From positions 722,001-786,000 of the forward strand of contig BSDZ01000019.1 of NCBI GenBank assembly GCA_030268105.1: a DNA stretch of 64,000 nucleotides. Reading direction: 5' to 3'. Source of the stretch: Volvox africanus (Eukaryota > Chlorophyta > Chlorophyceae > Chlamydomonadales > Volvocaceae). The notes below the pieces were generated by a model. It did not search any database. It saw only the letters and a program-made list of their open reading frames with translations, and was not told where the DNA came from. Shown piece after piece: positions 34,061-46,551 of the stretch. How positions within the stretch are numbered: position 1 is the first letter of the stretch; each line of letters begins with the position of its first letter. A program made the position numbers and the translations under genes.

Positions 34061-35033
34061 TCCGAGTCATCTGAGAATCTCTTGGAATTAATTCTTGGGT
34101 ACCAGGAGTATGAGCGTGATCGGTCGGGGAAATATCGCGATGGCGTATAGGAGCCGGTGGTAGGGGAATACCAGTAGTCTCAGGTGCTGGAGCAGTCTCG
34201 TTAGTAACATCTTGCGTTGTGTCAACTGATAGCGGTGCTAAAGATGTCGGGCGTTCTTGTCCCGTTCTAAGGCGGGCTTCGACGTCACGAACGATCTGAA
34301 CCCATCACGTGTAAGACCTTGTCCCTTCCAGTGTCAGGTCCGTAGTACTCGCTCGGGCTAACGTGAGCGAAAGGCCGCGTTGAAACCAATAAATATAGTC
34401 TCCTTCTGAAAAGCCAATCATGGGTGCTGTCAGTCCTTCGAAATGCAACCGGTAGTCCTCCACGGACTCGTTAGGTCGCATTTGATAAGTGCCTGCGTGT
34501 AATTCTCGGTACATGGCAGCCACTTGCGATTGATTTCCTGGAGCAAAACGAGTGAGAAGTGCGTTAGTTAGCGCATTTGATAAGTGCCTGCGTGTAATTC
34601 TCGGTACATGGCAGCCACTTGCGATTGATTTCCTGGAGCAAAACGAGTGAGAAGTGCGTTAGTTAGCTCTTCGAACGTAAAGTGCTCCTGCATGGTGGTC
34701 CAATGATCATACCATTCCCTTGTGACGCCACTTAGTGTGGCCCCGATGAATAGACACTTCACTTCGTCGCGATCACCACCCTTTACCAACTTCAGATACC
34801 TCTTAGCATCACGGACATAGGAGCGGGTGGCGCTTGTGATAACCTTGGGTTCGAGAACCTCACAAAATCTGGTGTCTCAGGAGGATCCTTCGCTGGGTAA
34901 GGGTAATTCGACTGGGGGGCATCTGCTTGGGGAATATGTAAGTTATCGACGTTTGGTGCGGCCTCCGGTCCTTCATTGTGGACACTAATATTAGCTTGTT
35001 CACTTTCCCCTGAAGTTGGTGGATACTGATTAT
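34061..35033 (-). pseudogene. Gypsy-2 gag remnant with 95-bp tandem duplication
   Basis: Minus-strand fragments GGDRDEVKCLFIGATLSGVT and TYQMRPNESVEDYRLHFEGL match the gag core of gypsy-1. A 95-bp segment starting gcatttgataagtgcctgcg is repeated at 34478 and 34573, shifting the frame. No zinc knuckle remains. Confidence 0.75.
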
Positions 35034-35811
35034 ATGTTAGCTAAGTGCACACCAAGCTTACGAACAGCAAGGCGATCCAATGGAGCAAAGTGACAGCGGA
35101 AGACTCAATAATAAGGAAAGATCCAACTTACAATAGTCTTCGTTTACAAATCGGTAGATGGCCGTCAGACCCCGCGGGCAATGTTCATCATCCGGCTGGA
35201 GATGCTGTGCTGGAATAGCTCAGGCCGAATATAAATTAGTATATCGTATGTATGCAAATTAGATAGAGTTAAGTACACGAGTACTTAGTCCAAAGTAGCG
35301 TCAAGCCGACTTCGGTCTCTAGGTGGCCATCCTCACACCTATCATGTCGTGATACCGATGTGCAGTACAGGTCTCACTGGATTCCGATCTCAAGTGTGAG
35401 TACCTTCTTAGCATTGTTCTGAATATCGCGTAATCCGTGATATTAATGGATGCAACGTATGCAATATGCGAAGGTCCGAATATTGATATTCGGTTGCCGA
35501 CCCAACCATCGCGATCGTCGTGTTCTTGCATATGCGTATGGTTTACGACACGGACGAGGTAATCATATTTAAAGTATTATTACGTGAGATATTATGCCAA
35601 CAGATAGATCGCGCATTAATTATCAGCTTCGAGTCAAACATGTTGACTGACAGCGCGATGTCGTAGATGATAATGCGACATTCCTGATTAGCTAGATATA
35701 CTCGAATAATCATGATAATATAATTATATCATGCTTCATAGTGCTCAAATGGGTTGCGGTCTACTTCGGTGTAGACGGCGATCGAACCCGCGTACAACAG
35801 AATGTGGTGCT

Positions 35812-36687
35812 TGTTGTACGCCGGTTCAATCACCGCTCATGTCGAATTAGGCTTGAACTCATCTTAGCATGACTGAACATGACATGAGTATGTTAGCATG
35901 ATATATTCGGATATATCTAGCCAATGTAGCATACTGCATCACCATTAGCGATGTCACGCTGTCGGTCAACATGTTTGACTCAGGGTCGACATCAATGCAT
36001 GAGTTCATTAGGGCATGATATATCAAGTAATAATATTTCAAATATTAGTACATCATTCGTATCATAAACCACAGGCGTATGCGGAAATGTGACGATTGTG
36101 ATGGTTGGTTGGCAACCAAATATTGATATTCGGGCCTTGGCATCCTGCATACGTTGCATCCATTAATATCACGAATTACACGATGTTCAGGATAGTGCTA
36201 TGATAGTACTCACACTTGAGATCGGGATCCAGTGTGACTTGTACTGCACATTGGTATCGTGAGCGTGATAGGTGTGAGGATGGCCGCCTAGAGACCGAAG
36301 TCGGCTCGACGCTACTTTGGATTAAGTACTCACGTACTTAACTCTATCTAATTTGCATACATACGATATAATGATTTATTTTCGGCCTGAGCTATTCTAG
36401 CATTCCATTTCCAGCCGTATGATGAACGCTGCCCATGGGGTCTGATGGCAGACTTCTACTGTTGTACGCCGGTTCGATCACTGTTTGCACCAAAGTAGAC
36501 CTCAATACATTCGAGCATTATGGAGCATGATATAATCATATTAGCATGATATATTTCCTTGTTGCTGAGTCTTCCGCTGTCACTTTACTCGCATTGGATC
36601 GCCTTGCTGTTCGTAAGCACGGTGCACACTTAGCTAACATTCGGACGTGCAGATTCAGTGCATGATTGAATAAGGAAGGATACAACA
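35812..36687 (+). repeat. Gypsy-2-type LTR in + orientation, with an inserted LTR fragment
   Basis: Starts TGTTGTACGCCGG, ends AAGGATACAACA. At about 36460-36556 an internal segment is replaced by a second copy of the LTR start (TGTTGTACGCCGGTTCGATC...). It is followed by a primer-site-like TTGGTAGCAAAACG and then breaks into an inverted gypsy-2 LTR fragment. It lies 8 nt beyond the GAATG duplication of the previous element, so it is a second insertion into the gypsy-3 leader. Confidence 0.7.
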
Positions 36688-36711
36688 CGAACCTTGGTAG
36701 CAAAACGAATG

Positions 36712-38372
36712 AGGAAAGATCCAACTTACAATAGTCTTCGATTACAGATTGGAAGTCGGCCATCATATTATTATGTGAGATATTATGCCAATAGATAGAT
36801 CGCGCATTAATATCAGCCTTGAGTCAAACATGTTGACCGACAGCGTGATGTTGTAGATGATAATGCAACGTGCCTGATTAGCTAGATATACTCAAATATA
36901 TCATGCTAATATGATTATATCGTGCTTCATAATGCTCGAATGTATTGCGGTTGACTTTGGTGCAAACAATGATCAAACCCGCGTACAACAACTATCCCCC
37001 CTCCCGTATGCAGAGTCCTCGCTGCATCGAACAGCATCGACTGCAGAGATCATAGGGTCTGTGTGGCGCGTAGATGAGCTTCCTCCCATAGGGGCTTCAT
37101 TTCTGGCAAGAAATTACGCGTCGGCTCCCAAGAGTTGTGCTCGCTAGAATAGCCAGTCCACTTGACCAGGTACTCGTGTACCTTCTGCTTTCGTCGCTGT
37201 CAGCCCATACGACGAACCCGATAATCCAGTATTTGCTCCACATTGTACACCTTTTGTTTGCCTGCGATCCAGGTCTCAGGACCAGGGTCCATTACTGCAG
37301 GGGCATCGGTGTCGTTTGTAACAGGTACTGCACCGCGATAAGGACGGATGAGGGAGATATGAAACGTGGGGTGGATAGTCATGTCAGGGGGTAGGGATGG
37401 CTCCACAGCTACATTTCCTACCATGCGAACAACGGGATATGGACCAATCCAGCGAGGTAGTAATTTTCGGGAACCGTCGGTGAGCGAACGCAGATTCTTA
37501 GTGCTCAACAACACCATTTGTCCCACCGAAAATGTTCCGTCTCGCTTGGATTTGTTATATTAGTCCGTCGTCCGTTGTTGTGCCGCGTCCAAACATGCCT
37601 TCGCGTCTGTCATGCGGGATAGGAACGACTTGGCAAAGGTTTTAGCCGCCGGGATATTTATCTCCAACTCTCGCCACACGGGTAGTGCAGTATGGAATCC
37701 ATAATTCAGAAAGAAAGGGCTTTGACCTGTTGAGCGGTTAACAGTGTAATTAAGCGCGAATTCTGCCGAAGTCAGAAACGTATCCCAAACTGAGGGTGTG
37801 CGTCCCGCAAAATTCCTTAACAAATCGCCCAACGTGCGATTTGTGCGTTCAGTTTGCCCATCGGATTGTGGATGATATGCACCATTCCTTTAGAGCATGT
37901 AGAACTGCCAACAGCTCCTGCTCTCCAGTCGTGTATCGGGTCTCCGCACCCGAGAATTTCTTGCTCATGAAGGCGATCGGGCGTCTCTCTTGCAACAATA
38001 CAGCGCCGCTTCCATGCAGGGAAGCATCCAATATTACTTCTACACGAAACGGCAACGAGTAATCAGGAAAAGAGAGGGTAACGTCATCGGTGACGATTCA
38101 CTTGAGCTCTTCGAATGCCCGCTGGCACGTGGGTGTCCAGGCCTCGAGAGAAGCGAAGCCTCCTTTTCTCGTTAGATTTGTAAGCGGGGCCGCAATAATG
38201 GAGTATTTATTAATAAACTTACGGAAGTAGTTGGTCAAACCTAAGAACTGGCGTAGTTCAGTGAGGTTCTGAAGCACGGGCCATCCACGAACCACAGCTA
38301 CCTTACGTGGGTCCATCCTTATTCCAGTGGCCGATACAATGTGGTCCAAATACTCCACTTGAGGCTGTTGTA
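36712..38372 (-). mobile_element. Gypsy-2 copy 2, fragment (3' LTR part, polypurine tract, pol 3' half)
   Basis: Minus-strand LTR remnant 36712-36990 with an internal deletion, polypurine tract 36991-37013, then chromodomain, integrase C-terminus (IPAAKTFAKSFLSRMTDAKA), a deletion joining integrase to RNase H near 37880, and RT thumb with VEYLDHIVSATGIRMDPRKV near 38300-38360. Ends at a short LTR-like TGTTGTACCTC. Confidence 0.8.
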
Positions 38373-38395
38373 CCTCTGTTGTGTCGGCCTACAAA

Positions 38396-38465
38396 GGCCC
38401 GATCGGAAGATGACCATCGGTGGTCCAATCTTTGACACTACCCGTAGATACGCCAGGATACTACA
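38396..38465 (+). repeat. 70-nt dispersed motif, copy 2
   Basis: Same conserved ends and spacing as 15869-15938. Lies in about 95 bp of unassigned sequence directly before the gypsy-1 copy C LTR. Confidence 0.6.
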
Positions 38466-38468
38466 GAG

Positions 38469-39299
38469 TGTTGTGCTACGGTTCGTTTCCCGCCGATGCG
38501 TAGGTCGATGCGACCTATGAGGCGAAGTGCTATCTTGATGAACGCATAAACCATCAATGCATATGAATGAACTTGCATGATATAAATGTATTCGTATATA
38601 TTTAAATATGCATTTGGCATGACACCATTATCCATCGCGACATCGCATCATGGCAAATCCGCCTAGCATGCATGAAATGCCGAATCATTGAAGTGCGCAT
38701 TATGCTCGTGCTATGAAACGATAAGTAATATTATCTGATATAATATTACTTCATTACAGCACACGTTGAGAGCGCCGCACTCGTCGCAATGCATGCCTTA
38801 CAACCGAATATCGTTATTCGGACCCTTGCATCATGCGAATGCCGGAAAGGCTTATACGTTGTTATGCTTGGACATCGCCTATACGCAGTAGGGTTGTCAC
38901 ACTTAGGATCGGCCTCCTAGTGTGAATCGTACGGCATCGCGATGCTACGAGTATAACAGATGCGAGGACGGCTAAGCAAGTAAAGACATTCGATACCGGA
39001 GAACACTCACGTGTTCTACATTATCATTGTTATACGCTACTCTACTTAGCCCGAGCTAAGCCTAAACTTCGCTATCACCGCCGCGTGATGATTGCTTGCT
39101 TCCGGCGCTGACGGCGATTACGTCCATTGCACCGCTTCGATCTGTAAGACTGTAAGTTATATCTCTTCTTGTTTGAAGTCTTCCGCTGTCTCTGTTTGCT
39201 CGCGCTTGTCTTGCTGTACTTGCAAGTGCTCGCGCATCGGTGTCGAAAGCCTTCAGACGCGCAGATACTTATGAGCAAACACGAAGGAGAGGTACAACA
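38469..39299 (+). repeat. Gypsy-1 LTR (copy C 5' LTR)
   Basis: 831 bp, TGTTGTGCTACGG...AGAGGTACAACA, with a TATAAATG-type motif near 38580 and a GTAATATTAT/ATAATATTAC hairpin near 38725. Confidence 0.9.
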
Positions 39300-39366
39300 A
39301 ATTGGTATCGAGACAGGTTCGTTGCCTAACTGTCTCTCTTTGTCTAATCGGAAGTAGGCTCTTTCC

Positions 39367-39800
39367 ATGGCGAGTTCCAGCGACGAACCACGAGGACCGC
39401 TAGATACTTTTGCTGAAGACCTAGGCCGCGCCGTTTTGGACGCCGCCGCTTCCGGTTTGTAATTGTTTAATTGCTTTTACTTAGATTGCTGCACTTGTTG
39501 TGTAAGTGTACGCTCTGAGTCGCAGGTAATCTCAGTGCACCGGCATTGCTTGCCGCGGCGACTGAGACCGGCTTTCGTCCGGACCAGTTGGCGACTCTCA
39601 TCGCCCAAACTACGGAGATCAGGACTCAGCTGGGCAAGTACTTGCTGAGTTTACTGAATCTTCTCAAGAGTACTGTCGGTAGGCTCACCGAACCGCTTTG
39701 TACTCTTGCCTTTGCGATAGAAGTCGGCTTCTATTACGCAAACCTAGGGTATCGTTTCGTGCTCCATGTCCGCGGAACACGACGATATGCCGCACACTAG
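39367..39800 (+). CDS. Gypsy-1 ORF0 (copy C), spliced, 120 aa
   Basis: Exon 1 is 39367-39454 (88 nt), the intron 39455-39525 (71 nt, GTTTGT...GTCGCAG), exon 2 39526-39800. The product begins MASSSDEPRGPLDTFAEDLG and has an amphipathic or coil-like segment KYLLSLLNLLKSTVG. Unspliced RNA would stop two codons into the intron. The end overlaps the Gag start (39766) by 35 nt, Gag being in the +1 frame. No known domain was recognised. Confidence 0.6.
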
Positions 39801-41001
39801 CCTAGCTAGCCAACCCGATTTTGTTGTGGCTGCTAGAGCGCCGGATAGAGGTCTTGAGACTGTTGGCACGCGAGCCACTCAAGAGCCCCTTGTCCTTCAG
39901 ACCCCTGCTCACTTAATTGTGCCGCATTCAGCAGTTAACACCAATATGGACAACACTGCTGGACCAAGGGTTCTGCCATTACCTCAAGCTCGAGGGCATG
40001 ATGACATCCCTGAGGTGATGAGATTGTCAATTCCCGTTCCTAGGCTCAATATCTCGCTAACTGAAAAGACAGCAGGACATAGCATAGCCGATGCAACTCG
40101 TGCGTACGTGCGTGACGCTAAAAAGTATCTCCAGGCTGTTCATGGTGGCGATAATGATGGTATCAGGTGTCTCTTCGTTGGTAACACCCTCGAGGGCTCA
40201 GCGAAGGACTGGTATCGCGAATGGACCACCGCCCGGGGCGACTATACTTTTGACGAGATGATCGCCGCTTTGCTCACACGGTTCGCTACTGAGGTTCAAG
40301 CACGTGATGTGGAGGCTCGTAAGGTTTTGGCAGCCGGTAGCTACCACATGCGTCGGGATGAAAATGTACCTGCGTACCAGTCACGCTTCAAAGCACTAGT
40401 GACCCCCATTGCTGATCTCACCGAAACCGAGCGTGTCTTTTGGTTTAAGCGACGCCTGACGAAACTTTTGGCTAAATGGTGCGCTACTGACTTGGCTGGG
40501 GTGCCGATCAAGTCGTATGATGCCTTGGTCACTTTTGCTAAGGGCACGGAGATACGACTCCTTGCCGGTGAGGAAGAAGTCAAGTCTGTCCCTCGTGCAA
40601 ATGCCGTGCAAGTGCAGGATCCGCTTGGGGAAGCCGTAGCTCTCGACCAGGAACTCGGAGCGACCCGCCCCACGCCTACTGCGGCGACGCGACGCAGCAA
40701 CCAGCAACGCCAGGCGTGTGGGGGCGCTAGCTCGGGTGTCCGCGGGTCAGGAGGAGCAGGTCCAAGCTCGGACCCGGCTAAGAGCAGGAAGCGTGGTGGT
40801 GCGCCGTCGTCGGCAGCCGCACAGCGCTCTGACCCCAATGCGAAGCGGACTCGCACGGATGACTCGTTTATGCCAAAATGGAATTGCAATCGCTCCGAGT
40901 TCGAACGTCGGAAAGTGGCCAATGTTTGTCTACGGTGCGCGGAGAGCCATCCTACGAAGGATTGCCCGTTACTGCCGCCGTTTGTACCTCAGCCGAAATA
41001 G
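39766..41001 (+). CDS. Gypsy-1 Gag (copy C), intact 411 aa
   Basis: Capsid-type core around residues 85-240 (FVGNTLEGSAKDWYREWTTA, HMRRDENVPAYQSRF), a linker rich in Gly/Ser/Arg with NAKRTRTDD, and a knuckle CLRCAESHPTKDC. Ends in UAG at 40999-41001, with the pol frame continuing in phase. Confidence 0.9.
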   Translation: MSAEHDDMPHTSLASQPDFVVAARAPDRGLETVGTRATQEPLVLQTPAHLIVPHSAVNTNMDNTAGPRVLPLPQARGHDDIPEVMRLSIPVPRLNISLTEKTAGHSIADATRAYVRDAKKYLQAVHGGDNDGIRCLFVGNTLEGSAKDWYREWTTARGDYTFDEMIAALLTRFATEVQARDVEARKVLAAGSYHMRRDENVPAYQSRFKALVTPIADLTETERVFWFKRRLTKLLAKWCATDLAGVPIKSYDALVTFAKGTEIRLLAGEEEVKSVPRANAVQVQDPLGEAVALDQELGATRPTPTAATRRSNQQRQACGGASSGVRGSGGAGPSSDPAKSRKRGGAPSSAAAQRSDPNAKRTRTDDSFMPKWNCNRSEFERRKVANVCLRCAESHPTKDCPLLPPFVPQPK

Positions 41002-41040
41002 GGGCTTGCCCGGGTTCCTGTGGAGGGGGCACCACCCGGG
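40999..41040 (+). promoter_or_regulatory. Putative UAG readthrough signal (copy C)
   Basis: UAG, a 7-nt spacer GGGCUUG, stem CCCGGG (41009-41014), 20-nt loop, stem CCCGGG (41035-41040). Position and loop are the same as in copies D and E. In E the stem is CCCAGG/CCUGGG, a compensatory change. Confidence 0.6.
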
Positions 41041-43968
41041 ATTTCTGAACTCACACGTGGTCTGTGGTCATCCTTACGGCCAGCCGTTAAGGCATTGTTG
41101 CCTTGTGTACTTGGACACATCGAGCGAGTCATTGCGCGACGCATCACGCTTGACGGACGCACGGGACTTCTCTGCTTCGATCCGTTGTGTAATTTGTTTA
41201 CACCTCGCCGTCCCCTGTCGTCTATCGATCTGTCTAACCACGTGGTTTTGTTCATCCCCTCGTCTCTGTGCGAGATGTCGGAACAGTTGGCCGTTTACAG
41301 GAGATGTAGGCGTCAATATCCAGGCACCGCCGCATGTGTATTACTCCCTGCTTTCTGTCGGCGCAAGGCAGAGGCATCGTTGAGGGGTATGCGGTGTGTC
41401 CACCGGTTCGAGCCGGGCACCGTTTTGTTTAATGGTGTGGATCGGGAGGGTATGCTGGCTCCGTGGCCAGGCACATCCTACTCGGTTGACGTTTGGTACG
41501 AAGCTCCTGATGAGGGTGCCGTAGGTTACGGACCCGCCCTAAGTGCACTAATGTTATCTGCTGGGCAGTCGCTCGTAGATAACCGTGTCCCAGTGGTTCA
41601 GATCAGTTTGAATGGCCGTACTCTGAAGGCACTTGTTGACACCGGTGCCAGCGACGACTTCATCTCTGTCGCAGAGGTGAATGCGCTGGGGTTGTCCCCA
41701 GAGTCGTCTGATTGTCCACAGGTTACCCTTGCTGACGGGGGTAAGCATCCCATCGTGGGCAGGATTACCCTTAGCCTATCGATAGGCCCTTTGCGTGTTG
41801 TGACCCGGCCGTACGTGCTGCAGGGCTTAGCAGAGACTGCACAGTACATAATGGGGTCGTCGACATTACGGCAGTACCGCGCGCGCATCGACATGGAGAC
41901 CGCAACCCTGCATATGTGCAAGGGTACTCTGTCGATTAAGGTACCTTTCCTGTCGTTCGAACATGTCACACCAAAGGAGGGCGAAACTGAGGCGGTGCCT
42001 ATGGTTAATTTCGCTGTGACCGCAATGGCCGCGCGAATCGAACCAGAGCTAGTCGGGCGTAAGGAGGCCGTCCGTTTGTTACGGAAGGGTGCCCACGGAC
42101 TGCTTTTAAGGCCGCGGGTGAGCTGTTGTGTCACCACCGCGCAGATTTCTGGGGATCCTGACGTTGAGGCCCTACTGTCGCAGTATGAGGACGTCTTTAA
42201 AGATATCCCTGGCCTACCACCTATGCGTCCTGTTGATCACACAATCCCTCTCATGCCTGGAGCGCAGCCTACGGCCCGGCCAATGTACAGGTTGAGTCCA
42301 TTGGAGCTGGATGAGGTGAAGCGCCAGGTGACGGATTTGCTCGCGAAGGGTATGATACGCCCCAGCACATCCCCGTATTCTGCACCGATTTTGTTTGTCG
42401 GTAAGAAGGATGGGACCTTGCGCATGTGCATCGATTACCGGGGGTTAAATGCGAGTATGGTGAAAAATCGCTACCCTTTGCCACGCGTTGACGACCTGTT
42501 GGATAAGCTGAAGGGCTCGGCTTATTTTTCCTCGATTGACTTACAACAGGGCTATAATCAGATTCGCATCGCTGCCTCTGATATCCTGAAAACCGCTTTT
42601 TGGACGCCCTTTGGTCACTTCGAGTATACGGTCCTATCGTTTGGTTTGACTAATGCCCCTGCGACGTTTCAGGCGGTTATGGACCGAATGTTTAGGCCGT
42701 TTATCGACAGGTTCGTTGTTTGCTACCTGGATGACATCTTGGTTTATTCTAAGACGCGCGAGGAGCACTTGGAGCATCTTCGGCTCGTGCTCGACGTTAT
42801 GAGGCGGGAGCAATTGTTTGCTAAACGCGCCAAATGCTTTTGGGCGCAGCCTCAGGTGGAATATTTAGGCCACATTGTGTCGGCCACTGGTGTGAAGATG
42901 GACCCGCGGAAGGTCGCCGTGGTTCGCGATTGGCCCGCGCCTCAGAACCTCACGGAGCTGCGTAAGTTCCTTGGCTTGACCAATTATTTCCGAAAGTTCA
43001 TTGAAAAATATTCCATCATTGCGGCCCCGCTTACTAACTTAACTCACAAAGGGGTTTTCGTTTCACTCGAGTCATGGACGTCGCAATGCCAGCGGGCATT
43101 CGAAGAGCTCAAGCGAACCGTTGCCGAAGATGTCACCCTTGCATTCCCTGATTACTCGTTGCCGTTTCGTGTTGAGGTAGTGTCTGATGCCTCAATATTT
43201 GGAAGCGGCGCTGTATTGTTACAGGAAGGGCGACCGATCGCTTTCACGAGTAAGAAGTTTTCTGGTGCGGAAATTCGCTACACCACCGGGGAACAGGAGC
43301 TTCTGGCAGTGCTGCATGCTTTAAAGGAATGGCGCTGTTACCTCGAGGGACGCCCATTTACTTTAAAGGCTGACCACAAGCCCCTAACGTTTTTGCAAAG
43401 CGTTCCGACGTTGAACCGCCGTCAGGCTAGGTGGATGGAATACCTAGCTAGGTTCGACTGCACCTGGGAGTACATTTCTGGTAAACTGAATATTGCCGAT
43501 GCTCTCAGTCGACATCCGTCACTACACGCTGCAATTTTAGCAGCGCCCGTCTTGCGACCGCGTAACGAGGAGGTGCCGATCGCGATGGACCTCGCGGAGC
43601 GGTTGAAGGTTGCCTACAACGCAGATGCCTGGTTCTCGGAGCCGGCTAATGTAGAAAATCTTCGCAAGCAGAATGGCCTTTGGCTACGGACGGAGGGTGC
43701 AGCTACGCAAATCGTCGTTCCGAGCGACGACGCGCTACGCTAAGACATCCTTGCGCGGTTCCACGAGGACCCGTTAGCAGGACACCCTGGTAGCAAGCGG
43801 TTGGTCGAGTTGGTGCAACGTTCCTTTTGGTGGCCTCGTTTGGCTAACGATGCGGCGAACTTCGTACAGAGATGCAGTCTGTGCCAGCGCAATAAGGCTT
43901 TGTCCGGTAAGGGCCATGGGTTGTTGCAACCGTTGCCTGTCCCGGATGCGCCTTGGGAAAGTGTTTCC
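41002..43968 (+). pseudogene. Gypsy-1 Pol (copy C), nonsense mutation and 3' truncation
   Basis: In phase with Gag after the UAG. It contains the unassigned N-terminal region, protease ([13 protein letters not shown]), RT with [15 protein letters not shown], RNase H ([33 protein letters not shown]) and the start of integrase with its zinc-binding block. TAA at 43741 replaces a Tyr codon, and substitutions such as DILKTAFWTPFGHF (copy E has [14 protein letters not shown]) suggest decay. Confidence 0.88.
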
Positions 43969-43978
43969 AAGGGGGAAA

Positions 43979-46551
43979 CGGGACATAAAAGACTTGGCAA
44001 AGAGCTTAGCAGCAGGCACGTTCACCTCCAACTCACGCCACACGGGTAGCGCGGGATGAAACCCGTAGTTGAGAAAGAACGGACTTTTGCCTGTAGAGCG
44101 GTTAACAGCGTTGTTAAGCGCGAATTCTGCCGCAGTCAAATATGTATCCCAAACGAGTGGTGTGCGACCAGCATAATTGCGCAACATATCACCCAACGTG
44201 CGGTTTGTGCGTTCGGTTTGACCATCAGTCTGCGGGTGGTACGCTGTGCTCAGGTTGACGCGCATGCCAACTAGTTTGCAGAGCGCTTCCCAAAACTTAG
44301 ACGTGAACTGCCCACTGCGGTCAGAGATCACGTTTTTGGGAATACCGTGTAACCGAACCACATTGTTGAAAAACAAACATGCGGTTTGTTCAGCCGTGCA
44401 GGACGATGTGCATGGTGCTAGGTGGACCATCTTAGTCAGACGATCGACCATCACAAACACCGCATCATATCCCCCCTCAGTTTTGGGCAGCGCGACTACG
44501 AAGTCCATGGAAACACTTTCCCAAGGCGCATCCGGGACAGGCAACGGTTGCAACAACCCACGCCCCTTACCGGACAGAGCCTTATTGCGCTGGCACAGAC
44601 TGCATGTCTGTACGAAGTTCGCCGCATCCTTAGCCAAACGAGACCACCAGAATGAACGTTGCACCAACTCGACCAACCGATTGCTACCAGGGTGTCCTGC
44701 TAACGGGTCCTCGTGGAACCGCGCAAGGATATCGTAGCGTAGCGCGTCGTTCGGAACAACGATTTGCGTAGCTGCACCCTCCGTCCGTAGCCAAAGGCCA
44801 TTCTGCTTGCGAAGGTATTCCACATTAGCCGGCTCCGAGAACCAGGCATCTGCGTTGTAGGCAACCTTCAACCGCTCCGCGAGGTCCGTCGCGATCGGCA
44901 CCTCCTCGTTACGCGGTCGCAAGACGAGCGCTGCCAAAATTGCAGCGTGTAGTGATGGATGTCGACTGAGAGCATCGGCAATATTTAGTTTACCGGCAAT
45001 GTACTCCCAGGTGCAGTCGAACCTAGCTAGGTATTCCATCCACCTAGCCTGACGGCGGTTCAACGTCGGAACGCTTTGCAAAAACGTTAGGGGCTTGTGG
45101 TCAGTCTTTAAAGTAAACGGGCGTCCCTCGAGGTAACAGTGCCATTCCTTTAAAGCATGCAGCACTGCCAGAAGCTCCTGTTCCCCGGTGGTATAGCGAA
45201 TCTCCGCACCAGAAAACTTTTTACTCGTGAAGGCGATCGGTCGCCCTTCCTGTAACAATACAGCGCTGCTTCCGAACACTGAGGCATCAGACACCACCTC
45301 TACACGGAACGGCAACAAGTAATCAGGGAATGCAAGGGTGACATCTTCGGCAACGGTTCTCTTGAGCTCTTCGAATGCCCCCATCGAACGTCCACGACTC
45401 AAGCGAAACGAAAACGCCTTTGCGAGTTAAGTTAGTAAGCGGGGCCGCAATGATGGAATATTTTTCAATGAACTTTCGGAAATAATTGGTCAAGCCAAGG
45501 AACTTACGCAGCTCCGTGAGGTTCTGAGGCACGGGCCAATCGCGAACCACGGCGACCTTCCGCGGGTCCATCTTCACACCAGTGGCCGACACAATGTGGC
45601 CTAAATATTCCACCTGAGGCTGCGCCCAAAAGCATTTGGCACGTTTAGCAAACAATTGCTCCCGCCTCATCACATCGAGCACGAGCCGAAGATGCTCCAA
45701 GTGCTCCTCGTGCGTCTTAGAATAAACCAAGATGTCATCCAGGTAGCAAACAATGAACCTGTCGATAAACAGCCTAAACATGCGGTCCATCACCGCCTGA
45801 AACGTCGCAGGGGCATTAGTCAAACCAAACGATAGGACCGTATACTCGAAGTGACCAAAGGGCATCCGAAAAGTGGTTTTCGGGATATCAGAGGCAGCGA
45901 TGCGAATCTGATTATAGCCCTGTTGTAAGTCAATCTAAGAAAAATAAGCCGAGCCCTTCAGCTTATCCAACAGGTCATCAACACGTGGCAAAGGGTAGCG
46001 ATTCTTCACCGTGCTCGCATGCGCAAGGTCCCATCCTTCTTACCGACAAACAAAATCGGCGCAGAATACGGGGATGTGCTGGGGCGTCTCATACCCTTTG
46101 CAAGCAAATCCGTCACCTGGCGCTTCACCTCATCCAGCTCCAATGGACTCAACCTGTACATTGGCCGGGCCATAGGCTGCGCTCCAGGCATGAGAGGGAT
46201 TGTGTGATCAACAGGACGCATAGGTGGTAGGCCAGGGATATCTTTGAAGACGTCCTCATACTGTGACAGTAGGGCCTCAACCTCAGGATCCACAGAAGTC
46301 TGCGCGGTGGTGGCACTGCAGCCCACCCGTGGCCTCAAAAGCAGTCCGTGGGCACCCTTCCGTAACAAACGGACAGCTTCCTTACGCCCGACCAGCTCCG
46401 GTTCGATTCGCGCGGCCATTGCGGTTACGGCGAAATTAACCATAGGCACCGCCTCAGCTTTGCCCCCCTCTGGTGTGACATGTTCGGACGACAGGAAAGG
46501 TACCTTAATCGACAGAGTACCCTTGCACAATTGCAGGGTTGCGGTCTCCAT
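43979..46551 (-). pseudogene. Gypsy-1 Pol (copy D), RT-RNase H-integrase part
   Basis: Reads METATLQLCKG... from the copy E insertion. About 26 nt are missing near 46010, which removes the CIDYRGLN motif of RT. A stop lies near 45935 (YFS to stop), and a small deletion near 45390 disrupts the RT thumb. RNase H and integrase ([58 protein letters not shown]) form an open frame of about 540 codons. Confidence 0.88.

Larger units (their letters stand above)
31078..35799 (-). mobile_element. Gypsy-2 element copy 1, internally deleted
   Basis: Flanked by a perfect 5-bp target duplication GAATG (31073-31077 and 35800-35804). On the minus strand it has a truncated 5' LTR (about 35034-35799), part of gag, a deletion that joins gag to RT near 34060, RNase H, integrase, chromodomain, a polypurine tract GGGAGGGGGGATAGT and an 824-bp 3' LTR (31078-31901). 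Several stops and frameshifts make it non-coding. The pol is clearly related to, but diverged from, gypsy-1. Confidence 0.85.
38469..43968 (+). mobile_element. Gypsy-1 copy C, lacking the 3' end
   Basis: An 831-bp 5' LTR (38469-39299), primer site TGGTATCGAGACAGG (from 39303), two-exon ORF0, intact Gag, UAG plus hairpin, and pol as far as the integrase (...APWESVS), where it is joined tail to tail to inverted copy D. Pol carries a TAA at 43741-43743 where copy E has TAC. No 3' LTR, so no target duplication can be assigned. Confidence 0.9.
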
